Positions 10,385-23,232 of a stretch of DNA of 64,000 nt are shown one piece after another (the first letter of the stretch is position 1; the number at the start of each line of letters is the position of its first letter). Under the pieces are notes generated by a model. It was not told the DNA's origin. It made no database searches and saw only the letters and a program-made list of their open reading frames with translations. The DNA is taken from NCBI GenBank assembly GCA_964057225.1, contig OZ059896.1:5022001-5086000 (forward strand), read 5' to 3'. A program made the translations under genes and the position numbers. This stretch comes from Auanema rhodensis. Taxonomy: Eukaryota > Nematoda > Chromadorea > Rhabditida > Rhabditidae.

Positions 10385-12496
10385 ACGTAAATTTCAAAGT
10401 CATGGTTACCATGAACCAATATCAATAAAAATTTGTTTTTAGACTAATATGGACATGGGGAATCTAATTTTGATAACCGCATCTTTTTATCTTTCACGTG
10501 AAGCGAGTTACATACCAGGTGCACATCACGTGTACATTTAATTAGCATAAATTAAAGTTCACGTAAATTTCAAAGTCATGGTTACCATGAACCAATATCA
10601 ATAAAAATTTGTTTTTAGACTAATGTGGACATGGGGAATCTAATTTTGAAAACCGCATCTCTTTATCTTTCAAGTGAAGCGAGTTACATACCAAGTGCAC
10701 ATCACGTGTACATTTAATTAGCATAAATTAAAGTTCACGTAAATTTCAAAGTCATGGTTACCATGAACCAATATCAATAAAAATTTGTTTTTAAACTAAT
10801 ATGGACATGGGGAATCTAATTTAGAAAACCGCATCTCTTTATCTTTCACGTGAAGCGAGTTACATACCTAGTGCACATCACGTGTACATTTAATTAGCAT
10901 AAATTAAAGTTCACGTAAATTTCAAAGTCATGGTTACCATGAACCAATATCAATAAAAATTTGTTTTTAGACTAATTCGGACATGGGGAATCTAATTTTG
11001 AAAACCGCATCTCTTTATCTTTCAAGTGAAGCGAGTTACATACCAAGTGCACATCACGTGTACATTTAATTAGCATAAATTAAAGTTCACGTAAATTTCA
11101 AAGTCATGGTTACCATGAACCAATATCAATAAAAATTTGTTTTTAAACTAATATGGACATGGGGAATCTAATTTTGAAAACCGCATCTCTTTATCTTTCA
11201 CGTGAAGCGAGTTACATACCTAGTGCACATCACGTGTACATTTAATTAGCATAAATTAAAGTTCACGTAAATTTCAAAGTCATGGTTACCATGAACCAAT
11301 ATCAATAAAAATTTGTTTTTAGACTAATAGGGACATGGGGAATCTAATTTTGAAAACCGCATCTCTTTATTTTTCACGTGAAGCGAGTTACATATAAAGT
11401 GCACATCAAGTGTACATTTAATTAGCATAAATTAAAGTTCACGTAAATTTCAAAGTCATGGTTACCATGCACCAATATTAATAAAAATTTGTTTTTAGAC
11501 TAATATGGACATGGGGAATCTAATTTTGAAAACCGCATCTCTTTATCTTTCACGTGAAGCGAGTTACATACCAAGTGCACATCACGTGTACACTTAATTA
11601 GCATAAATTAAAGTTCACGTAAATTTCAAAGTCATGGTTACCATGCACCAATATCAATAAAAATTTGTTTTTAGACTAATATGGACATGGGGAATCTAAT
11701 TTTAAAAACCGCATCTCTTTATCTTTCACGTGAAGCGAGTTACATACCAAGTGCACATCACGTGTACATTTAATTAGCATAAATTAAAGTTCACGTAAAT
11801 TTCAAAGTCATGGTTACCATGAACCAATATCAATAAAAATTTGTTTTTAGACTAATATGGACATGGGGAATCTAATTTTGAAAACTGCATCTCTTTATCT
11901 TTCACGTGAAGCGAGTTACATACCAAGTGCACATCACGTGTACATTTAATTAGCATAAATTAAAGTTCATGTAAATTTCAAAGTCATGGTTACCATGCAC
12001 CAATATCAATAAAAGTTTGTTTTTAGACTAATATGGACATGGGGAATCTAATTTTGAGAACCGCATCTCTTTATCTTTCACGTGAAGCGAGTTACATATA
12101 AAGTGCACATCACGTGTACATTTAATTAGCATAAATTAAAGTTCACGTAAGTTTCAAAGTCATGGTTACCATGAACCAATATCAATAAAAATTTGTTTTT
12201 AGACTAATATGGACATGGGGAATCTAATTTTGAAAACCGCATCTCCTTATCTTTCACGTGAAGCGAGTTACATACCAAGTGCACATCACGTGTACATTTA
12301 ATTAGCATAAATTAAAGTTCACGTAAATTTCAAAGTCATGGTTACCATGAACCAATATCAATAAAAATTTGTTTTTAAACTAATATGGACATGGGGAATC
12401 TAATTTTCAAAACCGCATTTCTTTATCTTTCAAGTGAAGCGAGTTACATACCAAGTGCACATCACGTGTACATTTAATTAGCATAAATTAAAGTTC
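10385..12496 (+). repeat. Domain 2: individually diverged monomers 60-71
   Basis: Twelve monomers with several private substitutions not seen, or rarely seen, elsewhere: GATAACC with CTTTTTATC and CCAGGTG (monomer 60), TAATGTGG (61), TAATAGGGAC with TATAAAG and CAAGTGTAC (65), TTTTAAAAACC (67), AAAACTGC (68), GTTCATGTA with AAAAGTTTG and GAGAACC (69), GTAAGTTTC with CTCCTTATC (70), TTTTCAAAACC (71). They separate domain 1 from domain 3 and look like an older, less homogenised seam. Confidence 0.75.
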
Positions 12497-13024
12497 ACGT
12501 AAATTTCAAAGTCATGGTTACCATGAACCAATATCAATAAAAATTTGTTTTTAGACTAATTTGGACATGGGGATTCTAATTTTGAAAACCGCATCTCTTT
12601 ATCTTTCACGTGAAGCGAGTTACATACCTAGTGCACATCACGTGTACATTTAATTAGCATAAATTAAAGTTCACGTAAATTTCAAAGTCATGGTTACCAT
12701 GAACCAATATCAATAAAAATTTGTTTTTAGACTAATTTGGACATGGGGATTCTAATTTTGAAAACCGCATCTCTTTATCTTTCACGTGAAGCGAGTTACA
12801 TACCTAGTGCACATCACGTGTACATTTAATTAGCATAAATTAAAGTTCACGTAAATTTCAAAGTCATGGTTACCATGAACCAATATCAATAAAAATTTGT
12901 TTTTAAACTAATATGGACATGGGGAATCTAATTTTTAAAACCGCATTTCTTTATCTTTCAAGTGAAGCGAGTTACATACCAAGTGCACATCACGTGTACA
13001 TTTAATTAGCATAAATTAAAGTTC

Positions 13025-13728
13025 ACGTAAATTTCAAAGTCATGGTTACCATGAACCAATATCAATAAAAATTTGTTTTCAAACTAATATGGACATGGGG
13101 ATTCTAATTTTGAAAACCGCATCTCTTTATCTTTCACGTGAAGCGAGTTACATACCTAGTGCACATCACGTGTACATTTAATTAGCATAAATTAAAGTTC
13201 ACGTAAATTTCAAAGTCATGGTTACCATGAACCAATATCAATAAAAATTTGTTTTTAGACTAATTTGGACATGGGGAATCTAATTTTGAAAACCGCATCT
13301 CTTTATCTTTCAAGTGAAGCGAGTTACATACCAAGTGCACATCACGTGTACATTTAATTAGCATAAATTAAAGTTCACGTAAATTTCAAAGTCATGGTTA
13401 CCATGAACCAATATCAATAAAAATTTGTTTTCAAACTAATATGGACATGGGGATTCTAATTTTGAAAACCGCATCTCTTTATCTTTCACGTGAAGCGAGT
13501 TACATACCTAGTGCACATCACGTGTACATTTAATTAGCATAAATTAAAGTTCACGTAAATTTCAAAGTCATGGTTACCATGAACCAATATCAATAAAAAT
13601 TTGTTTTTAGACTAATTTGGACATGGGGAATCTAATTTTGAAAACCGCATCTCTTTATCTTTCAAGTGAAGCGAGTTACATACCAAGTGCACATCACGTG
13701 TACATTTAATTAGCATAAATTAAAGTTC
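13025..13728 (+). repeat. Two copies of a 352-bp dimer
   Basis: Monomers 75-76 and 77-78 have the same alternating types: TCAAAC/GGATTC/CACGTG/TACCTAG, then TAATTTGG/GGAATC/CAAGTG/TACCAAG. I found no base differing between the two dimers. This is the smallest higher-order period in the window. Confidence 0.85.
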
Positions 13729-15840
13729 ACGTAAATTTCAAAGTCATGGTTACCATGAACCAATATCAATAAAAATTTGTTTTCAAACTAATATGGACAT
13801 GGGGATTCTAATTTTGAAAACCGCATCTCTTTATCTTTCAAGTGAAGCGAGTTACATACCTAGTGCACATCACGTGTACATTTAATTAGCATAAATTAAA
13901 GTTCACGTAAATTTCAAAGTCATGGTTACCATGAACCAATATCAATAAAAATTTGTTTTTAGACTAATTTGGACATGGGGATTCTAATTTTGAAAACCGC
14001 ATCTCTTTATCTTTCACGTGAAGCGAGTTACATACCTAGTGCACATCACGTGTACATTTAATTAGCATAAATTAAAGTTCACGTAAATTTCAAAGTCATG
14101 GTTACCATGAACCAATATCAATAAAAATTTGTTTTTAGACTAATTTGGACATGGGGATTCTAATTTTGAAAACCGCATCTCTTTATCTTTCACGTGAAGC
14201 GAGTTACATACCTAGTGCACATCACGTGTACATTTAATTAGCATAAATTAAAGTTCACGTAAATTTCAAAGTCATGGTTACCATGAACCAATATCGATAA
14301 AAATTTGTTTTTAAACTAATATGGACATGGGGAATCTAATTTTTAAAACCGCATTTCTTTATCTTTCAAGTGAAGCGAGTTACATACCAAGTGCACATCA
14401 CGTGTACATTTAATTAGCATAAATTAAAGTTCACGTAAATTTCAAAGTCATGGTTACCATGAACCAATATCAATAAAAATTTGTTTTTAGACTAATTTGG
14501 ACATGGGGATTCTAATTTTGAAAACCGCATCTCTTTATCTTTCACGTGAAGCGAGTTACATACCTAGTGCACATCACGTGTACATTTAATTAGCATAAAT
14601 TAAAGTTCACGTAAATTTCAAAGTCATGGTTACCATGAACCAATATCAATAAAAATTTGTTTTTAAACTAATATGGACATGGGGAATCTAATTTTGAAAA
14701 CCGCATCTCTTTATCTTTCACGTGAAGCGAGTTACATACCTAGTGCACATCACGTGTACATTTAATTAGCATAAATTAAAGTTCACGTAAATTTCAAAGT
14801 CATGGTTACCATGAACCAATATCAATAAAAATTTGTTTTTAGACTAATTTGGACATGGGGATTCTAATTTTGAAAACCGCATCTCTTTATCTTTCACGTG
14901 AAGCGAGTTACATACCTAGTGCACATCACGTGTACATTTAATTAGCATAAATTAAAGTTCACGTAAATTTCAAAGTCATGGTTACCATGAACCAATATCA
15001 ATAAAAATTTGTTTTTAAACTAATATGGACATGGGGAATCTAATTTTTAAAACCGCATTTCTTTATCTTTCAAGTGAAGTGAGTTACATACCAAGTGCAC
15101 ATCACGTGTACATTTAATTAGCATAAATTAAAGTTCACGTAAATTTCAAAGTCATGGTTACCATGAACCAATATCAATAAAAATTTGTTTTCAAACTAAT
15201 ATGGACATGGGGATTCTAATTTTGAAAACCGCATCTCTTTATCTTTCACGTGAAGCGAGTTACATACCTAGTGCACATCACGTGTACATTTAATTAGCAT
15301 AAATTAAAGTTCACGTAAATTTCAAAGTCATGGTTACCATGAACCAATATCAATAAAAATTTGTTTTTAGACTAATTTGGACATGGGGAATCTAATTTTG
15401 AAAACCGCATCTCTTTATCTTTCAAGTGAAGCGAGTTACATACCAAGTGCACATCACGTGTACATTTAATTAGCATAAATTAAAGTTCACGTAAATTTCA
15501 AAGTCATAGTTACCATGAACCAATATCAATAAAAATTTGTTTTTAAACTAATATGGACATGGGAAATCTAATTTTGAAAACCGCATCTCTTTATCTTTCA
15601 CGTGAAGCGAGTTACATACCTAGTGCACATCACGTGTACATTTAATTAGCATAAGTTAAAGTTCACGTAAATTTCAAAGTCATGGTTACCATGAACCAAT
15701 ATCAATAAAAATTTGTTTTTAGACTAATATGGACATGGGGAATCTAATTTTGAAAACCGCATCTCTTTATCTTTCACGTGAAGCGAGTTACATACCTAGT
15801 GCACATCACGTGTACATTTAATTAGCATAAATTAAAGTTC

Positions 15841-17424
15841 ACGTAAATTTCAAAGTCATGGTTACCATGAACCAATATCAATAAAAATTTGTTTTTAAAC
15901 TAATATGGACATGGGGATTCTAATTTTGAAAACCGCATCTCTTTATCTTTCACGTGAAGCGAGTTACATACCTAGTGCACATCACGTGTACATTTAATTA
16001 GCATAAATTAAAGTTCACGTAAATTTCAAAGTCATGGTTACCATGAACCAATATCGATAAAAATTTGTTTTTAAACTAATATGGACATGGGGAATCTAAT
16101 TTTTAAAACCGCATTTCTTTATCTTTCAAGTGAAGCGAGTTACATACCAAGTGCACATCACGTGTACATTTAATTAGCATAAATTAAAGTTCACGTAAAT
16201 TTCAAAGTCATGGTTACCATGAACCAATATCAATAAAAATTTGTTTTCAAACTAATATGGACATGGGGATTCTAATTTTGAAAACCGCATCTCTTTATCT
16301 TTCACGTGAAGCGAGTTACATACCTAGTGCACATCACGTGTACATTTAATTAGCATAAATTAAAGTTCACGTAAATTTCAAAGTCATGGTTACCATGAAC
16401 CAATATCAATAAAAATTTGTTTTTAGACTAATTTGGACATGGGGAATCTAATTTTGAAAACCGCATCTCTTTATCTTTCAAGTGAAGCGAGTTACATACC
16501 AAGTGCACATCACGTGTACATTTAATTAGCATAAATTAAAGTTCACGTAAATTTCAAAGTCATGGTTACCATGCACCAATATCAATAAAAATTTGTTTTT
16601 AGACTAATATGGACATGGGGAATCTAATTTTGAAAACCGCATCTCTTTATCTTTCACGTGAAGCGAGTTACATATAAAGTGCACATCACGTGTACATTTA
16701 ATTAGCATAAATTAAAGTTCACGTAAATTTCAAAGTCATGGTTACCATGAACCAATATCAATAAAAATTTGTTTTTAAACTAATATGGACATGGGGATTC
16801 TAATTTTGAAAACCGCATCTCTTTATCTTTCACGTGAAGCGAGTTACATACCTAGTGCACATCACGTGTACATTTAATTAGCATAAATTAAAGTTCACGT
16901 AAATTTCAAAGTCATGGTTACCATGAACCAATATCGATAAAAATTTGTTTTTAAACTAATATGGACATGGGGAATCTAATTTTTAAAACCGCATTTCTTT
17001 ATCTTTCAAGTGAAGCGAGTTACATACCAAGTGCACATCACGTGTACATTTAATTAGCATAAATTAAAGTTCACGTAAATTTCAAAGTCATGGTTACCAT
17101 GAACCAATATCAATAAAAATTTGTTTTCAAACTAATATGGACATGGGGATTCTAATTTTGAAAACCGCATCTCTTTATCTTTCACGTGAAGCGAGTTACA
17201 TACCTAGTGCACATCACGTGTACATTTAATTAGCATAAATTAAAGTTCACGTAAATTTCAAAGTCATGGTTACCATGAACCAATATCAATAAAAATTTGT
17301 TTTTAGACTAATTTGGACATGGGGAATCTAATTTTGAAAACCGCATCTCTTTATCTTTCAAGTGAAGCGAGTTACATACCAAGTGCACATCACGTGTACA
17401 TTTAATTAGCATAAATTAAAGTTC
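15841..17424 (+). repeat. 5-monomer (880-bp) HOR, two copies (second lacks last monomer)
   Basis: Order: TTAAAC/GGATTC/TACCTAG; ATATCGATAA with TTTTTAAAACC and GCATTTC; TCAAAC/GGATTC; TAATTTGG/CAAGTG; GCACC/TATAAAG. The second copy starts at 16721 and lacks the GCACC/TATAAAG monomer, after which the array turns to another TCAAAC monomer. The first four types, and the TCAAAC monomer after the second copy, recur in the same order from 27105, 59 monomers downstream of 16721. Confidence 0.8.
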
Positions 17425-18128
17425 ACGTAAATTTCAAAGTCATGGTTACCATGAACCAATATCAATAAAAATTTGTTTTCAAACTAATATGGACATGGGG
17501 ATTCTAATTTTGAAAACCGCATCTCTTTATCTTTCACGTGAAGCGAGTTACATACCTAGTGCACATCACGTGTACATTTAATTAGCATAAATTAAAGTTC
17601 ACGTAAATTTCAAAGTCATGATTACCATGAACCAATATCAATAAAAATTTGTTTTTAGACTAATTTGGACATGGGGAATCTAATTTTGAAAACCGCATCT
17701 CTTTATCTTTCAAGTGAAGCGAGTTACATACCAAGTGCACATCACGTGTACATTTAATTAGCATAAATTAAAGTTCACGTAAATTTCAAAGTCATGGTTA
17801 CCATAAACCAATATCAATAAAAATTTGTTTTTAAACTAATATGGACATGGGGAATCTAATTTTGAAAACCGCATCTCTTTATCTTTCACGTGAAGCGAGT
17901 TACATACCTAGTGCACATCACGTGTACATTTAATTAGCATAAGTTGAAGTTCACGTAAATTTCAAAGTCATGGTTACCATGAACCAATATCAATAAAAAT
18001 TTGTTTTTAAACTAATATGGACATGGGGAATCTAATTTTGAAAACCGCATCTCTTTATCTTTCAAGTGAAGCGAGTTACATACCAAGTGCACATCACGTG
18101 TACATTTAATTAGCATAAATTAAAGTTC

Positions 18129-19712
18129 ACGTAAATTTCAAAGTCATGGTTACCATGAACCAATATCAATAAAAATTTGTTTTCAAACTAATATGGACAT
18201 GGGGATTCTAATTTTGAAAACCGCATCTCTTTATCTTTCACGTGAAGCGAGTTACATACCTAGTGCACATCACGTGTACATTTAATTAGCATAAATTAAA
18301 GTTCACGTAAATTTCAAAGTCATGGTTACCATGAACCAATATCAATAAAAATTTGTTTTTAGACTAATTTGGACATGGGGAATCTAATTTTGAAAACCGC
18401 ATCTCTTTATCTTTCAAGTGAAGCGAGTTACATACCAAGTGCACATCACGTGTACATTTAATTAGCATAAATTAAAGTTCACGTAAATTTCAAAGTCATA
18501 GTTACCATGAACCAATATCAATAAAAATTTGTTTCTAAACTAATATGGACATGGGAAATCTAATTTTGAAAACCGCATCTCTTTATCTTTCACGTGAAGC
18601 GAGTTACATACCTAGTGCACATCACGTGTACATTTAATTAGCATAAGTTAAAGTTCACGTAAATTTCAAAGTCATGGTTACCATGAACCAATATCAATAA
18701 AAATTTGTTTTTAGACTAATATGGACATGGGGAATCTAATTTTGAAAACCGCATCTCTTTATCTTTCACGTGAAGCGAGTTACATATAAAGTGCACATCA
18801 CGTGTACATTTAATTAGCATAAATTAAAGTTCACGTAAATTTCAAAGTCATGGTTACCATGAACCAATATCAATAAAAATTTGTTTTTAAACTAATATGG
18901 ACATGGGGATTCTAATTTTGAAAACCGCATCTCTTTATCTTTAACGTGAAGCGAGTTACATACCTAGTGCACATCACGTGTACATTTAATTAGCATAAAT
19001 TAAAGTTCACGTAAATTTCAAAGTCATGGTTACCATGAACCAATATCAATAAAAATTTGTTTTTAGACTAATTTGGACATGGGGATTCTAATTTTGAAAA
19101 CCGCATCTCTTTATCTTTCACGTGAAGCGAGTTACATACCTAGTGCACATCACGTGTACATTTAATTAGCATAAATTAAAGTTCACGTAAATTTCAAAGT
19201 CATGGTTACCATGAACCAATATCAATAAAAATTTGTTTTTAAACTAATATGGACATGGGGAATCTAATTTTGAAAACCGCATCTCTTTATCTTTCACGTG
19301 AAGCGAGTTACATACCTAGTGCACATCACGTGTACATTTAATTAGCATAAATTAAAGTTCACTTAAATTTCAAAGTCATGGTTACCATGCACCAATATCA
19401 ATAAAAATTTGTTTTTAGACTAATATGGACATGGGGAATCTAATTTTGAAAACCGCATCTCTTTATCTTTCACGTGAAGCGAGTTACATACCAAGTGCAC
19501 ATCACGTGTACATTTAATTAGCATAAATTAAAGTTCACGTAAATTTCAAAGTCATGGTTACCATGAACCAATATCAATAAAAATTTGTTTTTAAACTAAT
19601 ATGGACATGGGGAATCTAATTTTGAAAACCGCATCTCTTTATCTTTCAAGTGAAGCGAGTTACATACCAAGTGCACATCACGTGTACATTTAATTAGCAT
19701 AAATTAAAGTTC
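18129..19712 (+). repeat. 9-monomer block, copy A
   Basis: Monomers 104-112: TCAAAC/GGATTC; TAATTTGG; CATAGTT with TTTCTAAAC and GGGAAATC; TATAAAG; TTAACGTG; TAATTTGG/GGATTC; TTAAAC/TACCTAG; CACTTAAATT with GCACC; TTAAAC/CAAGTG. The same order recurs at 20065-21648 (offset 11 monomers) and 28337-29920 (offset 58 monomers). The unusual landmarks TTTCTAAAC and TTAACGTG are found only in these three copies. Confidence 0.85.
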
Positions 19713-22700
19713 ACGTAAATTTCAAAGTCATGGTTACCATGAACCAATATCAATAAAAATTTGTTTTTAGACTAATTTGGACATGGGGATTCTAATTTTG
19801 AAAACCGCATCTCTTTATCTTTCACGTGAAGCGAGTTACATACCTAGTGCACATCACGTGTACATTTAATTAGCATAAATTAAAGTTCACGTAAATTTCA
19901 AAGTCATGGTTACCATGAACCAATATCAATAAAAATTTGTTTTTAAACTAATATGGACATGGGGAATCTAATTTTTAAAACCGCATTTCTTTATCTTTCA
20001 AGTGAAGTGAGTTACATACCAAGTGCACATCACGTGTACATTTAATTAGCATAAATTAAAGTTCACGTAAATTTCAAAGTCATGGTTACCATGAACCAAT
20101 ATCAATAAAAATTTGTTTTCAAACTAATATGGACATGGGGATTCTAATTTTGAAAACCGCATCTCTTTATCTTTCACGTGAAGCGAGTTACATACCTAGT
20201 GCACATCACGTGTACATTTAATTAGCATAAATTAAAGTTCACGTAAATTTCAAAGTCATGGTTACCATGAACCAATATCAATAAAAATTTGTTTTTAGAC
20301 TAATTTGGACATGGGGAATCTAATTTTGAAAACCGCATCTCTTTATCTTTCAAGTGAAGCGAGTTACATACCAAGTGCACATCACGTGTACATTTAATTA
20401 GCATAAATTAAAGTTCACGTAAATTTCAAAGTCATAGTTACCATGAACCAATATCAATAAAAATTTGTTTCTAAACTAATATGGACATGGGAAATCTAAT
20501 TTTGAAAACCGCATCTCTTTATCTTTCACGTGAAGCGAGTTACATACCTAGTGCACATCACGTGTACATTTAATTAGCATAAGTTAAAGTTCACGTAAAT
20601 TTCAAAGTCATGGTTACCATGAACCAATATCAATAAAAATTTGTTTTTAGACTAATATGGACATGGGGAATCTAATTTTGAAAACCGCATCTCTTTATCT
20701 TTCACGTGAAGCGAGTTACATATAAAGTGCACATCACGTGTACATTTAATTAGCATAAATTAAAGTTCACGTAAATTTCAAAGTCATGGTTACCATGAAC
20801 CAATATCAATAAAAATTTGTTTTTAAACTAATATGGACATGGGGATTCTAATTTTGAAAACCGCATCTCTTTATCTTTAACGTGAAGCGAGTTACATACC
20901 TAGTGCACATCACGTGTACATTTAATTAGCATAAATTAAAGTTCACGTAAATTTCAAAGTCATGGTTACCATGAACCAATATCAATAAAAATTTGTTTTT
21001 AGACTAATTTGGACATGGGGATTCTAATTTTGAAAACCGCATCTCTTTATCTTTCACGTGAAGCGAGTTACATACCTAGTGCACATCACGTGTACATTTA
21101 ATTAGCATAAATTAAAGTTCACGTAAATTTCAAAGTCATGGTTACCATGAACCAATATCAATAAAAATTTGTTTTTAAACTAATATGGACATGGGGAATC
21201 TAATTTTGAAAACCGCATCTCTTTATCTTTCACGTGAAGCGAGTTACATACCTAGTGCACATCACGTGTACATTTAATTAGCATAAATTAAAGTTCACTT
21301 AAATTTCAAAGTCATGGTTACCATGCACCAATATCAATAAAAATTTGTTTTTAGACTAATATGGACATGGGGAATCTAATTTTGAAAACCGCATCTCTTT
21401 ATCTTTCACGTGAAGCGAGTTACATACCAAGTGCACATCACGTGTACATTTAATTAGCATAAATTAAAGTTCACGTAAATTTCAAAGTCATGGTTACCAT
21501 GAACCAATATCAATAAAAATTTGTTTTTAAACTAATATGGACATGGGGAATCTAATTTTGAAAACCGCATCTCTTTATCTTTCAAGTGAAGCGAGTTACA
21601 TACCAAGTGCACATCACGTGTACATTTAATTAGCATAAATTAAAGTTCACGTAAATTTCAAAGTCATGGTTACCATGAACCAATATCAATAAAAATTTGT
21701 TTTCAAACTAATATGGACATGGGGATTCTAATTTTGAAAACCGCATCTCTTTATCTTTCACGTGAAGCGAGTTACATACCTAGTGCACATCACGTGTACA
21801 TTTAATTAGCATAAATTAAAGTTCACGTAAATTTCAAAGTCATGGTTACCATGAACCAATATCAATAAAAATTTGTTTTTAGACTAAATTGGACATGGGG
21901 AATCTAATTTTGAAAACCGCATCTCTTTATCTTTCAAGTGAAGCGAGTTACATACCAAGTGCACATCACGTGTACATTTAATTAGCATAAATTAAAGTTC
22001 ACGTAAATTTCAAAGTCATGGTTACCATGAACCAATATCAATAAAAATTTGTTTTTAAACTAATATGGACATGGGGAATCTAATTTTGAAAACCGCATCT
22101 CTTTATCTTTCACGTGAAGCGAGTTACATACCTAGTGCACATCACGTGTACATTTAATTAGCATAAGTTGAAGTTCACGTAAATTTCAAAGTCATGGTTA
22201 CCATGAACCAATATCAATGAAAATTTGTTTTTAGACTAATATGGACATGGGGAATCTAATTTTGAAAACCGCATCTCTTTATCTTTCACGTGAAGCGAGT
22301 TACATATAAAGTGCACATCACGTGTACATTTAATTAGCATAAATTAAAGTTCACGTAAATTTCAAAGTCATGGTTACCATGAACCAATATCAATAAAAAT
22401 TTGTTTTCAAACTAATATGGACATGGGGAATCTAATTTTGAAAACCGCTTCTCTTTATCTTTCAAGTGAAGCGAGTTACATACCAAGTGCACATCACGTG
22501 TACATTTAATTAGCATAAATTAAAGTTCACGTAAATTTCAAAGTCATGGTTACCATGAACCAATATCAATAAAAATTTGTTTTTAGACTAATTTGGACAT
22601 GGGGAATCTAATTTTGAAAACCGCATCTCTTTATCTTTCAAGTGAAGCGAGTTACATACCAAGTGCACATCACGTGTACATTTAATTAGCATAAATTAAA

Positions 22701-23232
22701 GTTCACGTAAATTTCAAAGTCATGGTTACCATGAACCAATATCAATAAAAATTCGTTTTTAAACTAATATGGACATGGGGAATCTGATTTTGAAAACCGC
22801 ATCTCTTTATCTTTCACGTGAAGCGAGTTACATACCTAGTGCACATCACGTGTACATTTAATTAGCATAAGTTGAAGTTCACGTAAATTTCAAAGTCAGG
22901 GTTACCATGAATCAATATCAATGAAAATTTGTTTTTAGACTAATATGGACATGGGGAATCTAATTTTGAAAACCGCATCTCTTTATCTTTCACGTGAAGC
23001 GAGTTACATATAAAGTGCACATCACGTGTACATTTAATTAGCATAAATTAAAGTTCACGTAAATTTCAAAGTCATGGTTACCATGAACCAATATCAATAA
23101 AAATTTGTTTTTAAACTAATATGGACATGGGGAATCTAATTTTGAAAACCGCATCTCTTTATCTTTCAAGTGAAGCGAGTTACATACCTAGTGCACATCA
23201 CGTGTACATTTAATTAGCATAAATTAAAGTTC
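19713..23232 (+). repeat. 20-monomer block, upstream copy of a +8272-bp duplication
   Basis: Monomers 113-132 match 160-179 (27985-31504) in type and order at an offset of exactly 47 monomers. Landmarks that agree are GAAGTGAG (19999/28271), TTTCTAAAC (20467/28739), TTAACGTG (20879/29151), CACTTAAATT (21297/29569), CCGCTTC (22448/30720) and AATCTGATT (22786/31058). Mismatches seen are monomer 124 (TCAAAC/TAATATGG against TTAGAC/TAATTTGG at 171) and GTCAGGG at 22896, which is GTCATGG downstream. Confidence 0.82.

Larger units (their letters stand above)
12497..18128 (+). repeat. Domain 3a: short-period repeats of GGATTC/TACCTAG monomers
   Basis: Monomers 72-103. Dominant types are TAATTTGG/GGATTC/TACCTAG, TCAAAC/GGATTC/TACCTAG, TAATTTGG/CAAGTG, and TTTTTAAAACC with GCATTTC. 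A 2-monomer unit is repeated at 13025-13376 and 13377-13728 with no difference I can see. A 5-monomer unit (880 bp) runs 15841-16720 and again from 16721 for four monomers, marked by ATATCGATAA at 16017 and 16897. Monomer 79 (13729) combines TCAAAC/GGATTC with CAAGTG, an uncommon pairing. Confidence 0.8.
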
